Shown: positions 42,005 through 51,495, numbered from the stretch's first letter. The stretch: 52,788 nt of DNA from Chloroflexota bacterium (GCA_016210565.1 JACQUA010000410.1:1-52788), one strand, 5' to 3'. The notes: generated by a model from the sequence alone, not told the origin. Numbers and translations: made by a program.

Positions 42005-42458
42005 AAGTGGTGACCTCCCTCGGCGAATATATGGATATTGGCTTGTAACCCATTCCAATGTTCACGGCGTTGAATCCCTGGACCTTTTCAAAGCGCACGA
42101 TATGCCTGAAATTCCAGCTAACCAATAAATCTGCGCCGGCAACCGTTGCCATCGCGATGTGGCGGGCATCATCCCGAAAGTTCTCAGTCAGGATACTGTG
42201 ATTAAGATACGCGTCAGCCAGTTCAATTGCCTCGGCGGTAAGCTCGATAGTCTCGTCTGCACAGCCCCTGAACTCGGCGTAAACACTCTTCACTTCATCA
42301 GGCGCTTCCTCAATCTCGGCATCGATAAGTACAGAGACTGCAGAGAGAAAAACCCTGATTGAAAATCTTTGAGAAAGCGCATGCGACCATACCTGGAACT
42401 CCGGGTCGCAACAGCCCCCGATTACCGAAGTATCTACGTAAATCCTTGTCTTCTTCAT
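41961..42458 (-). CDS. PIN-domain protein (VapC-like toxin)
   Basis: Protein of 165 residues from ATG 42458. RIYVDTSVIGGCCDPEF has the first catalytic Asp (residue 9); acidic residues at 46-50 (DAEIEE), Asp97 (FRDDARHIAMATVAGADLLVSWNFRHIV) and the SWNFRHIV loop are typical of a PIN subfamily distinct from the one at 29.4 kb. INIG..PISIYSPREV near the C-terminus is also typical. A start ten codons upstream is possible. It is the first gene of a minus-strand pair with the small ORF 41837-42004. Confidence 0.8.
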   Translation of the reverse strand: MKKTRIYVDTSVIGGCCDPEFQVWSHALSQRFSIRVFLSAVSVLIDAEIEEAPDEVKSVYAEFRGCADETIELTAEAIELADAYLNHSILTENFRDDARHIAMATVAGADLLVSWNFRHIVRFEKVQGFNAVNIGMGYKPISIYSPREVTTYGRERSGDSQKDQG

Positions 42459-42684
42459 TGTCTTTATCTTATCACCTTTCACGCTCAATTACAGCACAAA
42501 TCGCCCCCGGCGGTCCGCGGCAAGGCCAACGGGGCTTTCCCCGAGATTGACGGCCTGATACCCAATGTGCGGGTAGCCACTCCGGAAGATGGTCGATGAC
42601 TAAGACGGTGGGGGATGCCAGTGAGCAGCTCCGCAGGTGGCAGTCGGTAGCCGGCAGTCGGGGCGGAATCTTGAATCCTGAACC

Positions 42685-42713
42685 TTGCCAATCTCGGACC
42701 TTTTTGCTATGCT
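42685..42713 (+). promoter_or_regulatory. possible sigma-70 promoter for hicBA
   Basis: TTGCCA at 42685-42690 and TATGCT at 42708-42713, spacer 17 bases. The predicted start falls on the Shine-Dalgarno sequence (42718-42723), so the message would be nearly leaderless; this weakens the call. Confidence 0.4.
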
Positions 42714-42729
42714 AAGTGGGAGGTGCGCT

Positions 42730-43026
42730 ATGAAATTTACTGTGATTCTGGAGCCTGAAGAGGGGGGCGGATATTCCGTCCATTGTCCCGTTCTCCCGGG
42801 TTGCGTGAGCCAGGGGGATAACCGCCAGGAGGCCCTGACTAACATTGTTGAGGCAATCGAGGGGATACTGTCTGTCAGAGAAAAACATGGCATGCCCGTA
42901 CCAGACGAAACCCCTGAGCTGGTGGCTAACGAGATCCGCGAGTGTCTCGAAGCGCGGAAAGAGGAAGGACTTCCCCTTACCATTGAGACCGAAGAGGTAG
43001 AGATTGCCGGCAAGGTGGCCGTTTAG
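42730..43026 (+). CDS. hicB: HicB-like antitoxin
   Basis: Protein of 98 residues with the HicB degenerate RNase-H-like fold: KFTVILEPEEGGGYSVHCPV, LPGCVSQGDNRQEALTNIVE and AIEGILSVREKHGMPVP. ATG 42730 follows GGGAGG; the upstream ATG at 42685 lies in the promoter. It overlaps hicA by one base (TAGTG). It sequesters HicA and probably autoregulates. Confidence 0.85.
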   Translation: MKFTVILEPEEGGGYSVHCPVLPGCVSQGDNRQEALTNIVEAIEGILSVREKHGMPVPDETPELVANEIRECLEARKEEGLPLTIETEEVEIAGKVAV

Positions 43027-43247
43027 TGGCAATATTGCCGGTGTTAAAGGGGGACGATGCTATCAAAGCTTTCGGGAAAGGGGGCTTCAAGCTTGATCAC
43101 TGGCAGGGTGGGCACGCAATTTTGTATCATGCCGACAAACGTCATTTGAGTATTCCAGGCGGCAGAAAAGAGCTAGCGCCGGGTACACTCCGCACCCTCA
43201 TACGTAAAGCTGGCCTTTCCGTCGACGACTTCGTCAAACTTCTTTGA
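43026..43247 (+). CDS. hicA: HicA-like mRNA interferase toxin
   Basis: Protein of 73 residues with the dsRBD-like HicA fold. The catalytic His is His30 in GGHAILYH (usually G-S-H), and the C-terminal IPGGRKELAPGTLRTLIRKA is highly typical. The GTG start at 43026 overlaps the hicB stop. It cuts mRNA when released. The order is antitoxin first. Confidence 0.85.
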   Translation: MAILPVLKGDDAIKAFGKGGFKLDHWQGGHAILYHADKRHLSIPGGRKELAPGTLRTLIRKAGLSVDDFVKLL

Positions 43248-43385
43248 AGGGGTTCATCGAGTGCAGTAAGGTGGGTTACACGCAGAGGCTCGCAATTGAC
43301 TCTAAGCTCTCCCCTTCGCATTCCTTTGCGCCCCTTGCCCTGAAAGGCCGTCCCTTGCGCGGTTATGGTCATGCAGCACTTGTAA

Positions 43386-43411
43386 CGTCTGTATTAAATT
43401 AATACAAACGC
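43386..43411. promoter_or_regulatory. A+T-rich palindrome
   Basis: CGT.TGTATTAAATTAATACA.ACG is almost perfectly self-complementary over 25 bases. It could be an operator or the outer end of the adjoining element; a half copy lies at 11553-11577. Confidence 0.4.
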
Positions 43412-43610
43412 ACTAAATAATGACGAATAGTCTCACACAAAGGCACCAAGGGCACAAAGGGATTTTTGGGCGTGGGGACGTGGCAAAACAGCACCAGACT
43501 TATCTCAGTGTTTCCATAGTCTTTGTGTCTCCGTGTCTTTGTGTGAAACCGTATCCCCCTGTCAGTAATACCGCGATGCGACATTTATTATTGCGTTTGT
43601 ATTAGTGAGG
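43398..43610. repeat. miniature inverted-repeat element (about 210 bases)
   Basis: The outer ends TAATACAAACGCA (43402) and TGCGTTTGTATTA (43590) are inverted. Inner arms TCTCACACAAAGGCACCAAG (43431) and CTTTGTGTCTCCGTGTCTTTG (43527) are inverted copies of the CACAAAG repeat, which also occurs near 13296. No coding capacity. Confidence 0.6.
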
Positions 43611-43739
43611 CGGAGATAGACGTGGGCCGCGTAGCGCTAACGATAAAAGGGGTGATTGCCAGTTCCGCGCCTAATTCGATTGTGGTCGTAAGCTCAAACG
43701 GGCATGTCGAAATTACCACAAATAAAAGGCGACAGACTG

Positions 43740-43997
43740 GTGAACGCTGTAAAGCTGAAATGCACCGATATCCTCATACCGGAAGGCGAAGGAGGATATT
43801 CTGTGGAGGTGCCCGCGTTGCCTGGATGCTACGCCCAGAGAGATACCAGGAAAGAAGCGATAAGTATGGCCAGATAAGCAATCGAGCTATACTTAGAGTC
43901 GTGCAAGGCCCACAGTGAGCCCGCACCTGAATAATCGGGCATACAGTCTCTGACTGTTGAAGTCATAAAGCATTGCAAGGGGACGCCTTGCGGATGA
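43740..43997 (+). pseudogene. inactivated hicB-like antitoxin gene
   Basis: From GTG 43740 the frame reads VNAVKLKCTDILIPEGEGGY then SVEVPALPGCYAQRDTRKEA, a clear HicB core, interrupted by TAA at 43875-43877, TAA at 43932-43934 (inside EPAPE.SGIQSLTVEV, the usual HicB tail) and TGA at 43995. No hicA partner is recognisable after it. It lies 0.5 kb from the intact hicBA and is too divergent from it to be a recent copy. Confidence 0.75.
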
Positions 43998-44113
43998 AAG
44001 TCAGCAGACGGCGACCGGACTGGCCTCATTTGGAGATCCTGGGAGGCAGAGGGAAATCTTCGAATCTTTTTCACTATCTCTCTCGACTCTCTGTCTCAAA
44101 TCTCCATTTGCCC

Positions 44114-44142
44114 TTTACAGCCCCCTCGCTTTGTGCTAGCAT
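44114..44142 (+). promoter_or_regulatory. sigma-70 type promoter for the mosaic secreted protein
   Basis: TTTACA at 44114-44119 and TAGCAT at 44137-44142, spacer 17 bases. The predicted start near 44149 leaves a leader of about 47 bases to TTG 44196. The ATG at 44133 overlaps the -10 box, which argues against it as start. Confidence 0.5.
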
Positions 44143-44195
44143 GTTCCCAGTTCTGGTCGCGACCCACGCATTCCCGGTCTCCCTGGGAGGTCAGT

Positions 44196-47100
44196 TTGAC
44201 GAAGTCCGGTCCCGGCAGGTCCCTGGTCATCCTGCTCATACTCCTGGTGGTTCTCGTCCCTGTATTGCCAGCCCCAACGTGGGCCGGGGCAGCCGCTGCC
44301 CCTGCGCCTACCCCACTCCCGCAAGCCACCCCGACTCCAGCCCCTGGTGCCGCACCGAGGGTAAAACCCCAAGATGTCACACCTGCCCCCACTCCGGAAG
44401 AAGCATGGGCCTGGGGAAGTAACGAATATGGACAACTGGGCAACGGCACTACCACCAACAGCTCTACTCCGGTGCAGGTGTCCGATCTCACCGGGGTGAC
44501 GGCCATCGCTGGCGGCGGTGACCACAGCCTGGCGCTGAAGTCCGACGGCACGGTCTGGGCCTGGGGGTGGAATAGATGGGAACAATTGGGCAACGGCACT
44601 ACCACCAGCAGCTCTACTCCGGTCCAGGTATCCGGTCTAACCGGGGTGACGGCCATCGCCGCCGGCTATCCACACAGCCTGGCGCTGAAGTCCGACGGCA
44701 CTGTCCGGGCCTGGGGTGGTAATGGCAATGGCCAACTGGGCAACGGAACTACCGCTAACAGCCCTACCCCGGTCCAGGTGTCCGGTCTCACCGGGGTGAC
44801 GGCCATCGCTGGCGGGGGGAATCACAGCCTGGCCCTGAAGTCCGACGGCACGGCCTGGGCCTGGGGGAATAATTACTCTGGACAATTAGGCAACGACACT
44901 ACCGCCAGCAGCTTTACCCCGGTTCAGGTGTCCGGTCTCACCGGCGTGACCGCCATCGCTGGCGGCGGGAACCACAGCCTGGCGCTGAAGGCCGACGGCA
45001 CGGTCTGGGCCTGGGGGTACAATGTCCGAGGACAGTTGGGCAACGGCACCACCACCGACAGCTCTACTCCGATCCAGGTACCGGGTCTGACCAGCGTGAC
45101 GGCCATCGCTGGCGGGGATGCCCATAGTGTAGCGCTGAAGTCCGACGGCACGGTCTGGGCCTGGGGGGGTAATGGCAATGGCCAACTGGGCAACGGAACT
45201 ACCGCTAACAGCTCTACTCCGGTTCAGGTGTCCGGTCTCACCGGGGTGACGGCCATCGCTGGCGGCTCTTCCCACAGCCTGGCGCTGAAGTCCGACGGCA
45301 CGGTTCGGGCCTGGGGCTATAATGTGCATGGCGAACTTGGCAACGGCACCAACGGCAACAGCTCTACTACCGCGGTCCAGGTATCCGGTCTCACCGGGGT
45401 AACGGCCATCGCCGGCGGCGGATACCACAGCCTGGCGCTGAGAATCCCCGCTTTATCACCGACGCCAACCCCTTCACCGACACCGACGCCCACAGCTACA
45501 CCCGCGCCATCTCCTTCCCCGTCGCCTACTCCCACACCATCACCATCTCCTTCGCCATCACCTACCTCGTCACCGACGCCATCACCAACGCCGAGTCCGA
45601 GCCCATCACCATCTCCCTCTCCTGCTGGCTGGACGTGGCAGCACGGAACCGGGGAACTCGACCAAACTGGTGGCGTAGCAGTGGACGGGTTAGGGAATGT
45701 CTTTTTGAGTGGCTACACAACTGGCCTCTGGCCAGGCCAGACAGCTTCATCAGGTGCAGATACCCTTATTGTGAAGTTAGACAGCTCAGGTACCCTTTTG
45801 TGGGCTCGTCAATCCCCAGGCAGTTGGGGTACTGGTGTAGCAGCGAGCGGGGCTGGAGATGTATATTTGGTGGGAGGTAGATCAAGCGATGCTCTCATCC
45901 GCAAGTACGATGGCTCAGGGAATGTACTTTGGACGGACCAATTCGGGAGCAGTGCGGGAGATATAGCTAAGGGTGTTGCAGTGGACGGGACTGGTAATAT
46001 CTTTGTGGTAGGCGACACGGGCGGCACCCTCCCCGGCCAGACGCCAATCAGTGATATAGGCGGGTTAGACGTTGGCGATGCATTTGCCCGAAAATACGAT
46101 AGTTTGGGGAACGTACTGTGGACTCGCCAGTTTGGCAGCAACCGTGGAGATCATGCCTATGGTGTGGCGGCAGATAGGTTGGGGAACGCTTACGTTGTAG
46201 GCTATACCCAAGGGGTTCTACCAGGTCAGACTTCTTTAGGGAACAATGATGCCTTTATTCGAAAATATGACGCCTCCGGCAATGCAGTATGGACCAGACA
46301 GTTCGGAACCTCAAGCCACGATGCTGTTATTGGCGTGGCCACAGACCCTTCAGGGAACGTCTATATGGTAGGCAGTGCCCCAGGTGCCGTCTTATACAAA
46401 TACGATAGCTCAGCAAATGGATTATGGAACCGTGCGTTAGGTGGCATGTGGGCCAGCGGTGCCGGTGTTGATGCAGCCGGGAACGTCTACGTAACCGGTA
46501 TAACAGGAGGCGCTCTACCAGGCCAAACCTCATCAGGTATGAGAGACGTCTTCGTGTCCAAATATGACAGCCTAGGAAATGCAATATGGACTCGCCAATT
46601 CGGAAGCAGCGCAACTGAAGAGTCCACTGGAATAGCCGTTTCGAATTCAGGAGATAACTTCACCGCCGGTTTCACCTATGGTGCTTTGCCGGGACAGACT
46701 GCGCAAGGCAACCTTGACGTGTTCATACGCAAGTATGATAGTAACGGTACCATGGGCGTTTCCCCTCCACCTACGCCGTCTCCCACCCCTTCTCCTTCCC
46801 CGTCTCCCACCCCTTCTCCTTCCCCGTCTCCCACTCCCTCGCCTTCACCGTCGCCATCCCCAACCCCAAGTCCTTCACCATCTCCGTCGCCCACACCCCT
46901 GCCGCCCCCGGACAAGTACGATGAGTTCAGCAATACACCCACGGGCTACCGGACCGACATGTGGCAGGCGGAGACCGGCGGGGCGGGAACGAGGGGCTGG
47001 GATGGCAACACCGTCGTCTACCAGTCGGTGCCGGGTCCCGGGTTTGCCGCACTCAGCACCAGGGCCATGTTCCAGTACGGCACGGCGCAATTCCGGGCCA

Positions 47101-49703
47101 AGTCCAGCGATGCCTTCGGCTCGCTCAACCAGTTTGGCTGGGCGGACGCTTCCTCCGCGTCTACCTTCAGGCCCTATTACTTCAACTTCAACACGGGCGG
47201 GAACAACGGCATCTGGCTGCACGATAGCACCGCGGGCGCCAATACGGGACTGCTAACCTTCGCCGCCAAGGCCAATGGAAACCTGACGCAGCAATCGGTT
47301 CTTATTGATTCCAAACTGAACTATCATGAATACAGGATCGTCTGGCAGCCGGGAAGGGCCGATCTCTACGTTGACGGTATTTCGAGGGCGACCATCACCA
47401 CCAACGTGCCCACAATTCCTCTCCCCTTCCGGCTGGCCAGCGAGACCCGCGACGCCGGCGACGGCGGCTGGATGTACCTGGACTGGGTTAAGGTGTGGTC
47501 GACGAACATCACCGAGCCGACGCCGGCGCCGACCGTCACCCCAACCCCCAGCCCCACGCCTTCGCCCACCCCGGCCCCCACCGGCACGGCAGTGGCCACC
47601 GCAGCACCTTCCCCCACGCCTTCCCCGACCCCGGTCCCATCCGGCGTCCAGCAAAAGGTCGTCTTCACCTCCGGCCGCGACGGGAACGATGAGATATACA
47701 TCATGAACCTGGACGGCTCGGGCCAGACCCGGCTGACCGGCAACACGGCATCGGACCAGCACCCGCGGCTGTCTCCCGACGGCCGCAAGATAGTCTTCAC
47801 CTCCAACCGGCACGAGGGCAACTTCCAGATATACGTGATGAACGCCGACGGCTCCGGCCAGACCCGGCTTACCTTCAACACCGCCAGCGACGTCTCGCCA
47901 GCCTGGTCGCCCGACGGCGGCAAGATTGCCTTCACTTCGGACCGCTACGGCAACTGGGACATCTTCAAGATGAACCCGGACGGTTCCGGAACAGCCAGGC
48001 TCACTGGCGCCGCCGGCGCCCAGGGCAACAACGTAGCGCCCCACTGGTCGCCCGACGGCGCCAGGATCGCCTTCGGCTCGGACCGGGACGGCAACCTGGA
48101 CATTTACCGGATGAACGCCGATGGCTCTTCGCCCGCCAGGCTGACCGCCAATGACGCGGTGGACACCAACCCCGTGTGGTCGCCCGCCGGCGCGCGGATA
48201 GCCTTCACCTCCACCCGGGACGGCAACAACGAGATTTACACCATCAACGCCAGCAACCTGGAAGAGAGCCGCGTCACCTGGAACACGATTTCGGACGACT
48301 ACGCCTCCTGGTCCACGGACGGCAGCAAGATAGTCTTCATGACCCTGCGGGACAATAACTGGAACATCTGGAAAATGAACGCAGACGGCTCGGTCCAGGA
48401 GAGGCTGACCGACCACAAGGCCCAGGACCGGCAGCCCTCGGTGGGCAACTGGGTCTCCACCGCCCCCAGCCCCACCCCGGTCGGCAGTCCCGCGCCATCC
48501 CCGACCACCACACCAGTCGGCAGTCCCACCCCGCTCCCCACCGGTGCGCCCACGCCAACGCCAACGCCTTCCCCCACGGCTACACCGGCGCCCACGTCCA
48601 CCCCCACGCCGACACCCACCCCAGCCCCACCGGGGACCTACGTCCAGGCCATGTCCAAAGACATCTCGGTGGCCGGCAGCGTTCAGGTCCCCATCGTGGT
48701 CAAGAATGTCACCGCCGAATGGGGACTGGGCACCTACGAGCTGAGAGTCAACTACAATCCGTCAGTCATCCGGGTGGTGGAGATCACCGGCGGCGCGTCC
48801 CCATTCAACGCTACCGGCGCTTCCAACATAAACAACGCCACCGGCCTGGCGGCTTTTAACGGCATGCAGACTTCGCAGATGCCGGGACCGAAAGGCGAGA
48901 TCACCGTGGCCTACCTCTCGGTCGCCGCCCAGGGAGACATCGGCGCTTCAACTATTCTGGCTCTGACCATCGACGGCCTATCGGACGCCAACGGCAGTCC
49001 CATTCCCGCAGTACCGGTCAATGGGACGGTCCGTATCGTGGCCCCTCAGGCCGTCCTGGCCCTTTCGCCAGGGGCCGGCTCGGACGGCATCGTGCGCATA
49101 GACATCGGCATAAGCCAGGTCATCAACCGGGCGACGGGCGGGGACGTGCCGGCGGCGCGGGGCATCGGGGCCTTCGAGGGAGAGGCCACTTTTAATAAGG
49201 ATGGCATCAATGTCCTCGGTGTCAGAGGGGTGGGGGACTTCGCCACCGGGCTGACCGCCAACCTCCGCAACGACATGGGGAAGACCTTCTTCGCCGGCAT
49301 CCAGACCACTGGAAACCCCCAGCCCCCGGTCACCCTGGCACAACTGACGCCGCGCCTGGTCGGGAGCTCAGCCGTCGCCTACAACCTCCAGGTATCCCTG
49401 ACCACCATTTCGGACGTTACCGGCGGCGACCTGCCGCAGGACGCCCCGAAGACCCTGACATTGATGCGGGGCGACGCGCGGCCCGACGGCGCGGTGAATA
49501 TGAGCGACGCCCTGTTCATCGCCCAGAACCGCGTGGGCATCCGGGAGCTGGGGACGGACGTGGACCACACCCACGCCGTCAACGCCGCCTCGGTCAAATG
49601 GGATGACCTTGCCAATGGCGACAAGATCGACATGAACGACGCCCTGTTCATCGCTCAGATGCGGGTGAACCTGAGGGACGCTAGCTATAACTGGATTCAG
49701 TAG
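44196..49703 (+). CDS. giant mosaic secreted protein: RCC1, two propellers, ConA-like, cohesin-like and dockerin-like modules
   Basis: Secreted protein of 1835 residues. I choose TTG 44196 (GGGAGG five bases upstream); it gives a Sec signal with likely cleavage near PTWA-GA (residue 30). Modules with Pro/Thr/Ser linkers: seven RCC1-type repeats (about 70-415), linker, SBBP-like propeller with (V/I)WTRQFGSS units (476-852), linker, ConA/GH16-like sandwich (DKYDEF...MYLDWVKVW, 907-1106), linker, TolB/PD40-like propeller with six or more [20 protein letters not shown] units (1151-1420), linker, cohesin-like domain (1482-1617), a second related beta domain (1618-1755), and a dockerin-like pair ([31 protein letters not shown], 1759-1835). 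No catalytic site is evident; a cell-surface or extracellular scaffold or recognition role is inferred. Confidence 0.88.
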   Translation: MTKSGPGRSLVILLILLVVLVPVLPAPTWAGAAAAPAPTPLPQATPTPAPGAAPRVKPQDVTPAPTPEEAWAWGSNEYGQLGNGTTTNSSTPVQVSDLTGVTAIAGGGDHSLALKSDGTVWAWGWNRWEQLGNGTTTSSSTPVQVSGLTGVTAIAAGYPHSLALKSDGTVRAWGGNGNGQLGNGTTANSPTPVQVSGLTGVTAIAGGGNHSLALKSDGTAWAWGNNYSGQLGNDTTASSFTPVQVSGLTGVTAIAGGGNHSLALKADGTVWAWGYNVRGQLGNGTTTDSSTPIQVPGLTSVTAIAGGDAHSVALKSDGTVWAWGGNGNGQLGNGTTANSSTPVQVSGLTGVTAIAGGSSHSLALKSDGTVRAWGYNVHGELGNGTNGNSSTTAVQVSGLTGVTAIAGGGYHSLALRIPALSPTPTPSPTPTPTATPAPSPSPSPTPTPSPSPSPSPTSSPTPSPTPSPSPSPSPSPAGWTWQHGTGELDQTGGVAVDGLGNVFLSGYTTGLWPGQTASSGADTLIVKLDSSGTLLWARQSPGSWGTGVAASGAGDVYLVGGRSSDALIRKYDGSGNVLWTDQFGSSAGDIAKGVAVDGTGNIFVVGDTGGTLPGQTPISDIGGLDVGDAFARKYDSLGNVLWTRQFGSNRGDHAYGVAADRLGNAYVVGYTQGVLPGQTSLGNNDAFIRKYDASGNAVWTRQFGTSSHDAVIGVATDPSGNVYMVGSAPGAVLYKYDSSANGLWNRALGGMWASGAGVDAAGNVYVTGITGGALPGQTSSGMRDVFVSKYDSLGNAIWTRQFGSSATEESTGIAVSNSGDNFTAGFTYGALPGQTAQGNLDVFIRKYDSNGTMGVSPPPTPSPTPSPSPSPTPSPSPSPTPSPSPSPSPTPSPSPSPSPTPLPPPDKYDEFSNTPTGYRTDMWQAETGGAGTRGWDGNTVVYQSVPGPGFAALSTRAMFQYGTAQFRAKSSDAFGSLNQFGWADASSASTFRPYYFNFNTGGNNGIWLHDSTAGANTGLLTFAAKANGNLTQQSVLIDSKLNYHEYRIVWQPGRADLYVDGISRATITTNVPTIPLPFRLASETRDAGDGGWMYLDWVKVWSTNITEPTPAPTVTPTPSPTPSPTPAPTGTAVATAAPSPTPSPTPVPSGVQQKVVFTSGRDGNDEIYIMNLDGSGQTRLTGNTASDQHPRLSPDGRKIVFTSNRHEGNFQIYVMNADGSGQTRLTFNTASDVSPAWSPDGGKIAFTSDRYGNWDIFKMNPDGSGTARLTGAAGAQGNNVAPHWSPDGARIAFGSDRDGNLDIYRMNADGSSPARLTANDAVDTNPVWSPAGARIAFTSTRDGNNEIYTINASNLEESRVTWNTISDDYASWSTDGSKIVFMTLRDNNWNIWKMNADGSVQERLTDHKAQDRQPSVGNWVSTAPSPTPVGSPAPSPTTTPVGSPTPLPTGAPTPTPTPSPTATPAPTSTPTPTPTPAPPGTYVQAMSKDISVAGSVQVPIVVKNVTAEWGLGTYELRVNYNPSVIRVVEITGGASPFNATGASNINNATGLAAFNGMQTSQMPGPKGEITVAYLSVAAQGDIGASTILALTIDGLSDANGSPIPAVPVNGTVRIVAPQAVLALSPGAGSDGIVRIDIGISQVINRATGGDVPAARGIGAFEGEATFNKDGINVLGVRGVGDFATGLTANLRNDMGKTFFAGIQTTGNPQPPVTLAQLTPRLVGSSAVAYNLQVSLTTISDVTGGDLPQDAPKTLTLMRGDARPDGAVNMSDALFIAQNRVGIRELGTDVDHTHAVNAASVKWDDLANGDKIDMNDALFIAQMRVNLRDASYNWIQ
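44403..45440 (+). repeat. seven tandem 150-base repeats (RCC1 coding)
   Basis: Units begin near 44406, 44560, 44710, 44860, 45010, 45160 and 45310 with GCCTGGGG. Most of each unit (GGTGACGGCCATCGCTGGCG, CACAGCCTGGCGCTGAAGTC) is almost unchanged at DNA level; variation concentrates in the stretch coding for W-G-x-N-x(3)-G-(Q/E)-LG. Confidence 0.9.
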
Positions 49704-50005
49704 CTATCAGCTAACAGCTTACAGCAGTCAGCTATCAGCCATCAGCTTTCAGCGGTCCGTAGTGGCGCGCTGCACGTGCCCTACGGCGTAGGCTGGGTTA
49801 AGCGCAAATGGGGTGGTGCTGACGGGAGTGGTTGCGCGAACCCACCACGCCGGCCAGTCGGCAGTCCGTAGCGGCGCGGTCTCCGCGCCCATCCTCGGTA
49901 CGACAGGCGTCCCTGCCTGTCGCGTCCTCCTTGCCTGTGGCATCCACCCAGCGGCGCGCCTACCCTTCGCTGGCTCACTCACCAGCGAACACCAGCCGCT
50001 GTTGC
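49704..50005. repeat. 302-base chain of dispersed repeats
   Basis: TCAGC units start in the stop codon of the mosaic gene (49701-49755). GTAGTGGCGCGCTGCACGTGCC and GTAGCGGCGCGGTCTCCGCG blocks (49758-49895), a TACGACAGGCGTCCC end with two 18-base units (49899-49940) and two copies of CCACGCCGGCCAGT (near 49845 and 50013) follow. No gene. Confidence 0.6.
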
Positions 50006-50035
50006 TTGACAACCCACGCCGGCCAGTGCTAAATT
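50006..50035 (+). promoter_or_regulatory. sigma-70 type promoter for the CapA-like gene
   Basis: TTGACA at 50006-50011 and TAAATT at 50030-50035, spacer 18 bases. The predicted start near 50042 gives a leader of about 98 bases that includes the hairpin at 50075-50103. Confidence 0.5.
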
Positions 50036-50074
50036 TGGCCGTGCGTTTTCAAACGCTTTTCGCCCTTTTTCAAT

Positions 50075-50103
50075 CCCCCTTTGTCTCCCTTTTCCAAAGG
50101 GGG
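50075..50103 (+). promoter_or_regulatory. leader hairpin
   Basis: CCCCCTTTG pairs with CAAAGGGGG around an 11-base loop. It lies in the predicted leader about 25 bases before the RBS (AAGGAG at 50129-50134). It may be a regulatory structure or one more dispersed palindrome. Confidence 0.4.
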
Positions 50104-50139
50104 AGGTAAAGGAGAGGGGAATATGTATGAAGGAGTCGA

Positions 50140-51183
50140 GTGAGCAAGACTGCGAAACAAGAAAGCCAGAAACTCTCCCTGATCGCCGTCGGCGATATCT
50201 ACGTCAGACGGGAAAACGAGGCTTCGATCATGGCCCGGGTCAAACCGTACGTCAAGCAGGCGGACTTCGCCCTGGCCAACCAGGAGGCGGCCATCAGCGA
50301 CCGCGGGACGTCCCGGACCGCCAGGCTGGGCATGCGGTCGCGGCCGTCGGCCATAGCCGCTCTCAGCTCCGCGGGTTTCCATGCCGTCGGCCTGGCCAAC
50401 AACCATACCCTGGACTATGGCCCCGAGGCTGCGTTGCAGACCATCGAAATCCTGGACGCGGCCGGCATTCCCCACGCCGGCTTCGGCAAGAATATCGCCG
50501 AAGCCCACAGGCCGGCCATCGTGGAACGGAAAGACACCCGCCTGGCCCTGCTGTCCTACTCCTCCGTTTTCCAGCCAACCTATGCCGCCGGCAACGGCGC
50601 CCCGGGGATCGCCGTGGTGAAAGTCAGGACCGCCTACGAACCCCACCCCCGCACCGTCGACATGCCCGGAGTCCCGCCAATAGTCCTCACTTTCCCCGAC
50701 AAGGCCGATATCGAAGCCATGGTCCAGGATGTCAAAGCGGCCAGGAAACAGGCGGACATCGTGGTCATTTCCTGGCACTGGGGCGTATCCCAGGGCCACC
50801 GGATGTACACCGACTACCAGGTAGAACTCGGGCATGCCGCCATCGACGCCGGCGCCGACCTCATATTCGGCCACCATTCCCATTCCCCGTTGGGAATCGA
50901 GTGGTACAAAGGCAAAGCCATCTTCTACGACCTGAGCAACTTCGCCTTCGAGCTGGGCAAACCCAACACGGTCACCAAAGAGTCCCTGATGCTCCGCTGC
51001 CACATAAGCGGCAAGAAGATCCAGCGGGTCTCGTTCCTGCCCGTCCGCCTGCATACGAATTTTGACCCCGAGGTGGTCGATACCAAAATTGGCAGCAACA
51101 TAGTGGCCATGGTCCAGCGCCTGTCGGAGCGCTTCGGCACGCGCTTCGAGGTGGGGCCGGAAGAGGTGACCGTCGTTCCGTAG
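50140..51183 (+). CDS. CapA-family (PGA_cap) metallophosphoesterase-like protein
   Basis: Protein of 347 residues with the CapA/PgsA-type phosphoesterase fold: LSLIAVGDIYVRR, FALANQEAAIS, GFHAVGLANNHTLDYG, DIVVISWHWGVS and GADLIFGHHSHSPLGIEWYKGK. These Asp/Asn/His clusters are the expected metal-binding residues. Unlike poly-gamma-glutamate CapA it has no signal peptide or membrane anchor, so a cytoplasmic hydrolase role is likely. GTG 50140 has AAGGAG five bases upstream. CCG-TAG ends the gene at the edge of a CGACACCC hairpin. Function in this context unknown. Confidence 0.84.
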   Translation: MSKTAKQESQKLSLIAVGDIYVRRENEASIMARVKPYVKQADFALANQEAAISDRGTSRTARLGMRSRPSAIAALSSAGFHAVGLANNHTLDYGPEAALQTIEILDAAGIPHAGFGKNIAEAHRPAIVERKDTRLALLSYSSVFQPTYAAGNGAPGIAVVKVRTAYEPHPRTVDMPGVPPIVLTFPDKADIEAMVQDVKAARKQADIVVISWHWGVSQGHRMYTDYQVELGHAAIDAGADLIFGHHSHSPLGIEWYKGKAIFYDLSNFAFELGKPNTVTKESLMLRCHISGKKIQRVSFLPVRLHTNFDPEVVDTKIGSNIVAMVQRLSERFGTRFEVGPEEVTVVP

Positions 51184-51204
51184 CGACACCCTTTACGGGT
51201 GTCG
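51184..51204 (+). terminator. CGACACCC hairpin directly after the CapA-like stop
   Basis: CGACACCC-TTTAC-GGGTGTCG starts at the base after the TAG. Same family and same placement as 37599-37619. Followed by AAAAGT, a weak tract. Confidence 0.5.
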
Positions 51205-51212
51205 AAAAGTGG

Positions 51213-51475
51213 ATTTAACCACCAATGAACACGAATAGACACCAACGAAACGAATGACGAAGCCCGAATGACGAGTGAATGACGAATGTTCAAATGACCA
51301 ACGGCGCCGGCATCCGGATATTGGGATCAGGAACATAGTGATTGGAATTTCCGGACGTTCGTGTTCATTGGTGCTAATTCGTGGTTTCAGTTTCCCCGGC
51401 CGGCGCCGGCTAGAGTGGTTCCTGGATCTTGCCGAAAACCATCCCTCACAGGCAGGGACGCCTGTGATACCGTTG
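51213..51475. repeat. ACCACGAAT-family element with ATGACGAA units
   Basis: Left arm AACCACCAATGAACACGAAT (51218) and right arm GTTCGTGTTCATTGGTGCTA (51357) are inverted. Inside are ATGACGAA-type units (51253-51290). A solitary ACAGGC.GGGACGCCTGTGATACC end lies at 51449-51470, just before the SBP7 RBS. No gene. Confidence 0.65.
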
Positions 51476-51495
51476 TCAGCCACGGAGGACACAAC

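Larger units (their letters stand above)
43248..43739. other. 492-base gap holding a miniature element
   Basis: After about 130 bases without recognisable content come the palindrome 43386-43411 and the element 43398-43610. A short stretch with GTG starts at 43622 and beyond leads into the dead hicB. No supported intact gene. Confidence 0.55.

Noticed and set aside
43622..43918. 98-codon ORF after the miniature element
   Set aside because: The wrong frame of the dead hicB; the HicB signature lies in the frame starting at 43740, which is broken by stops.
44133..44195. Upstream ATG start for the mosaic secreted protein
   Set aside because: The ATG overlaps the predicted -10 box and gives a poor signal peptide; TTG 44196 has a proper RBS and a Sec signal.
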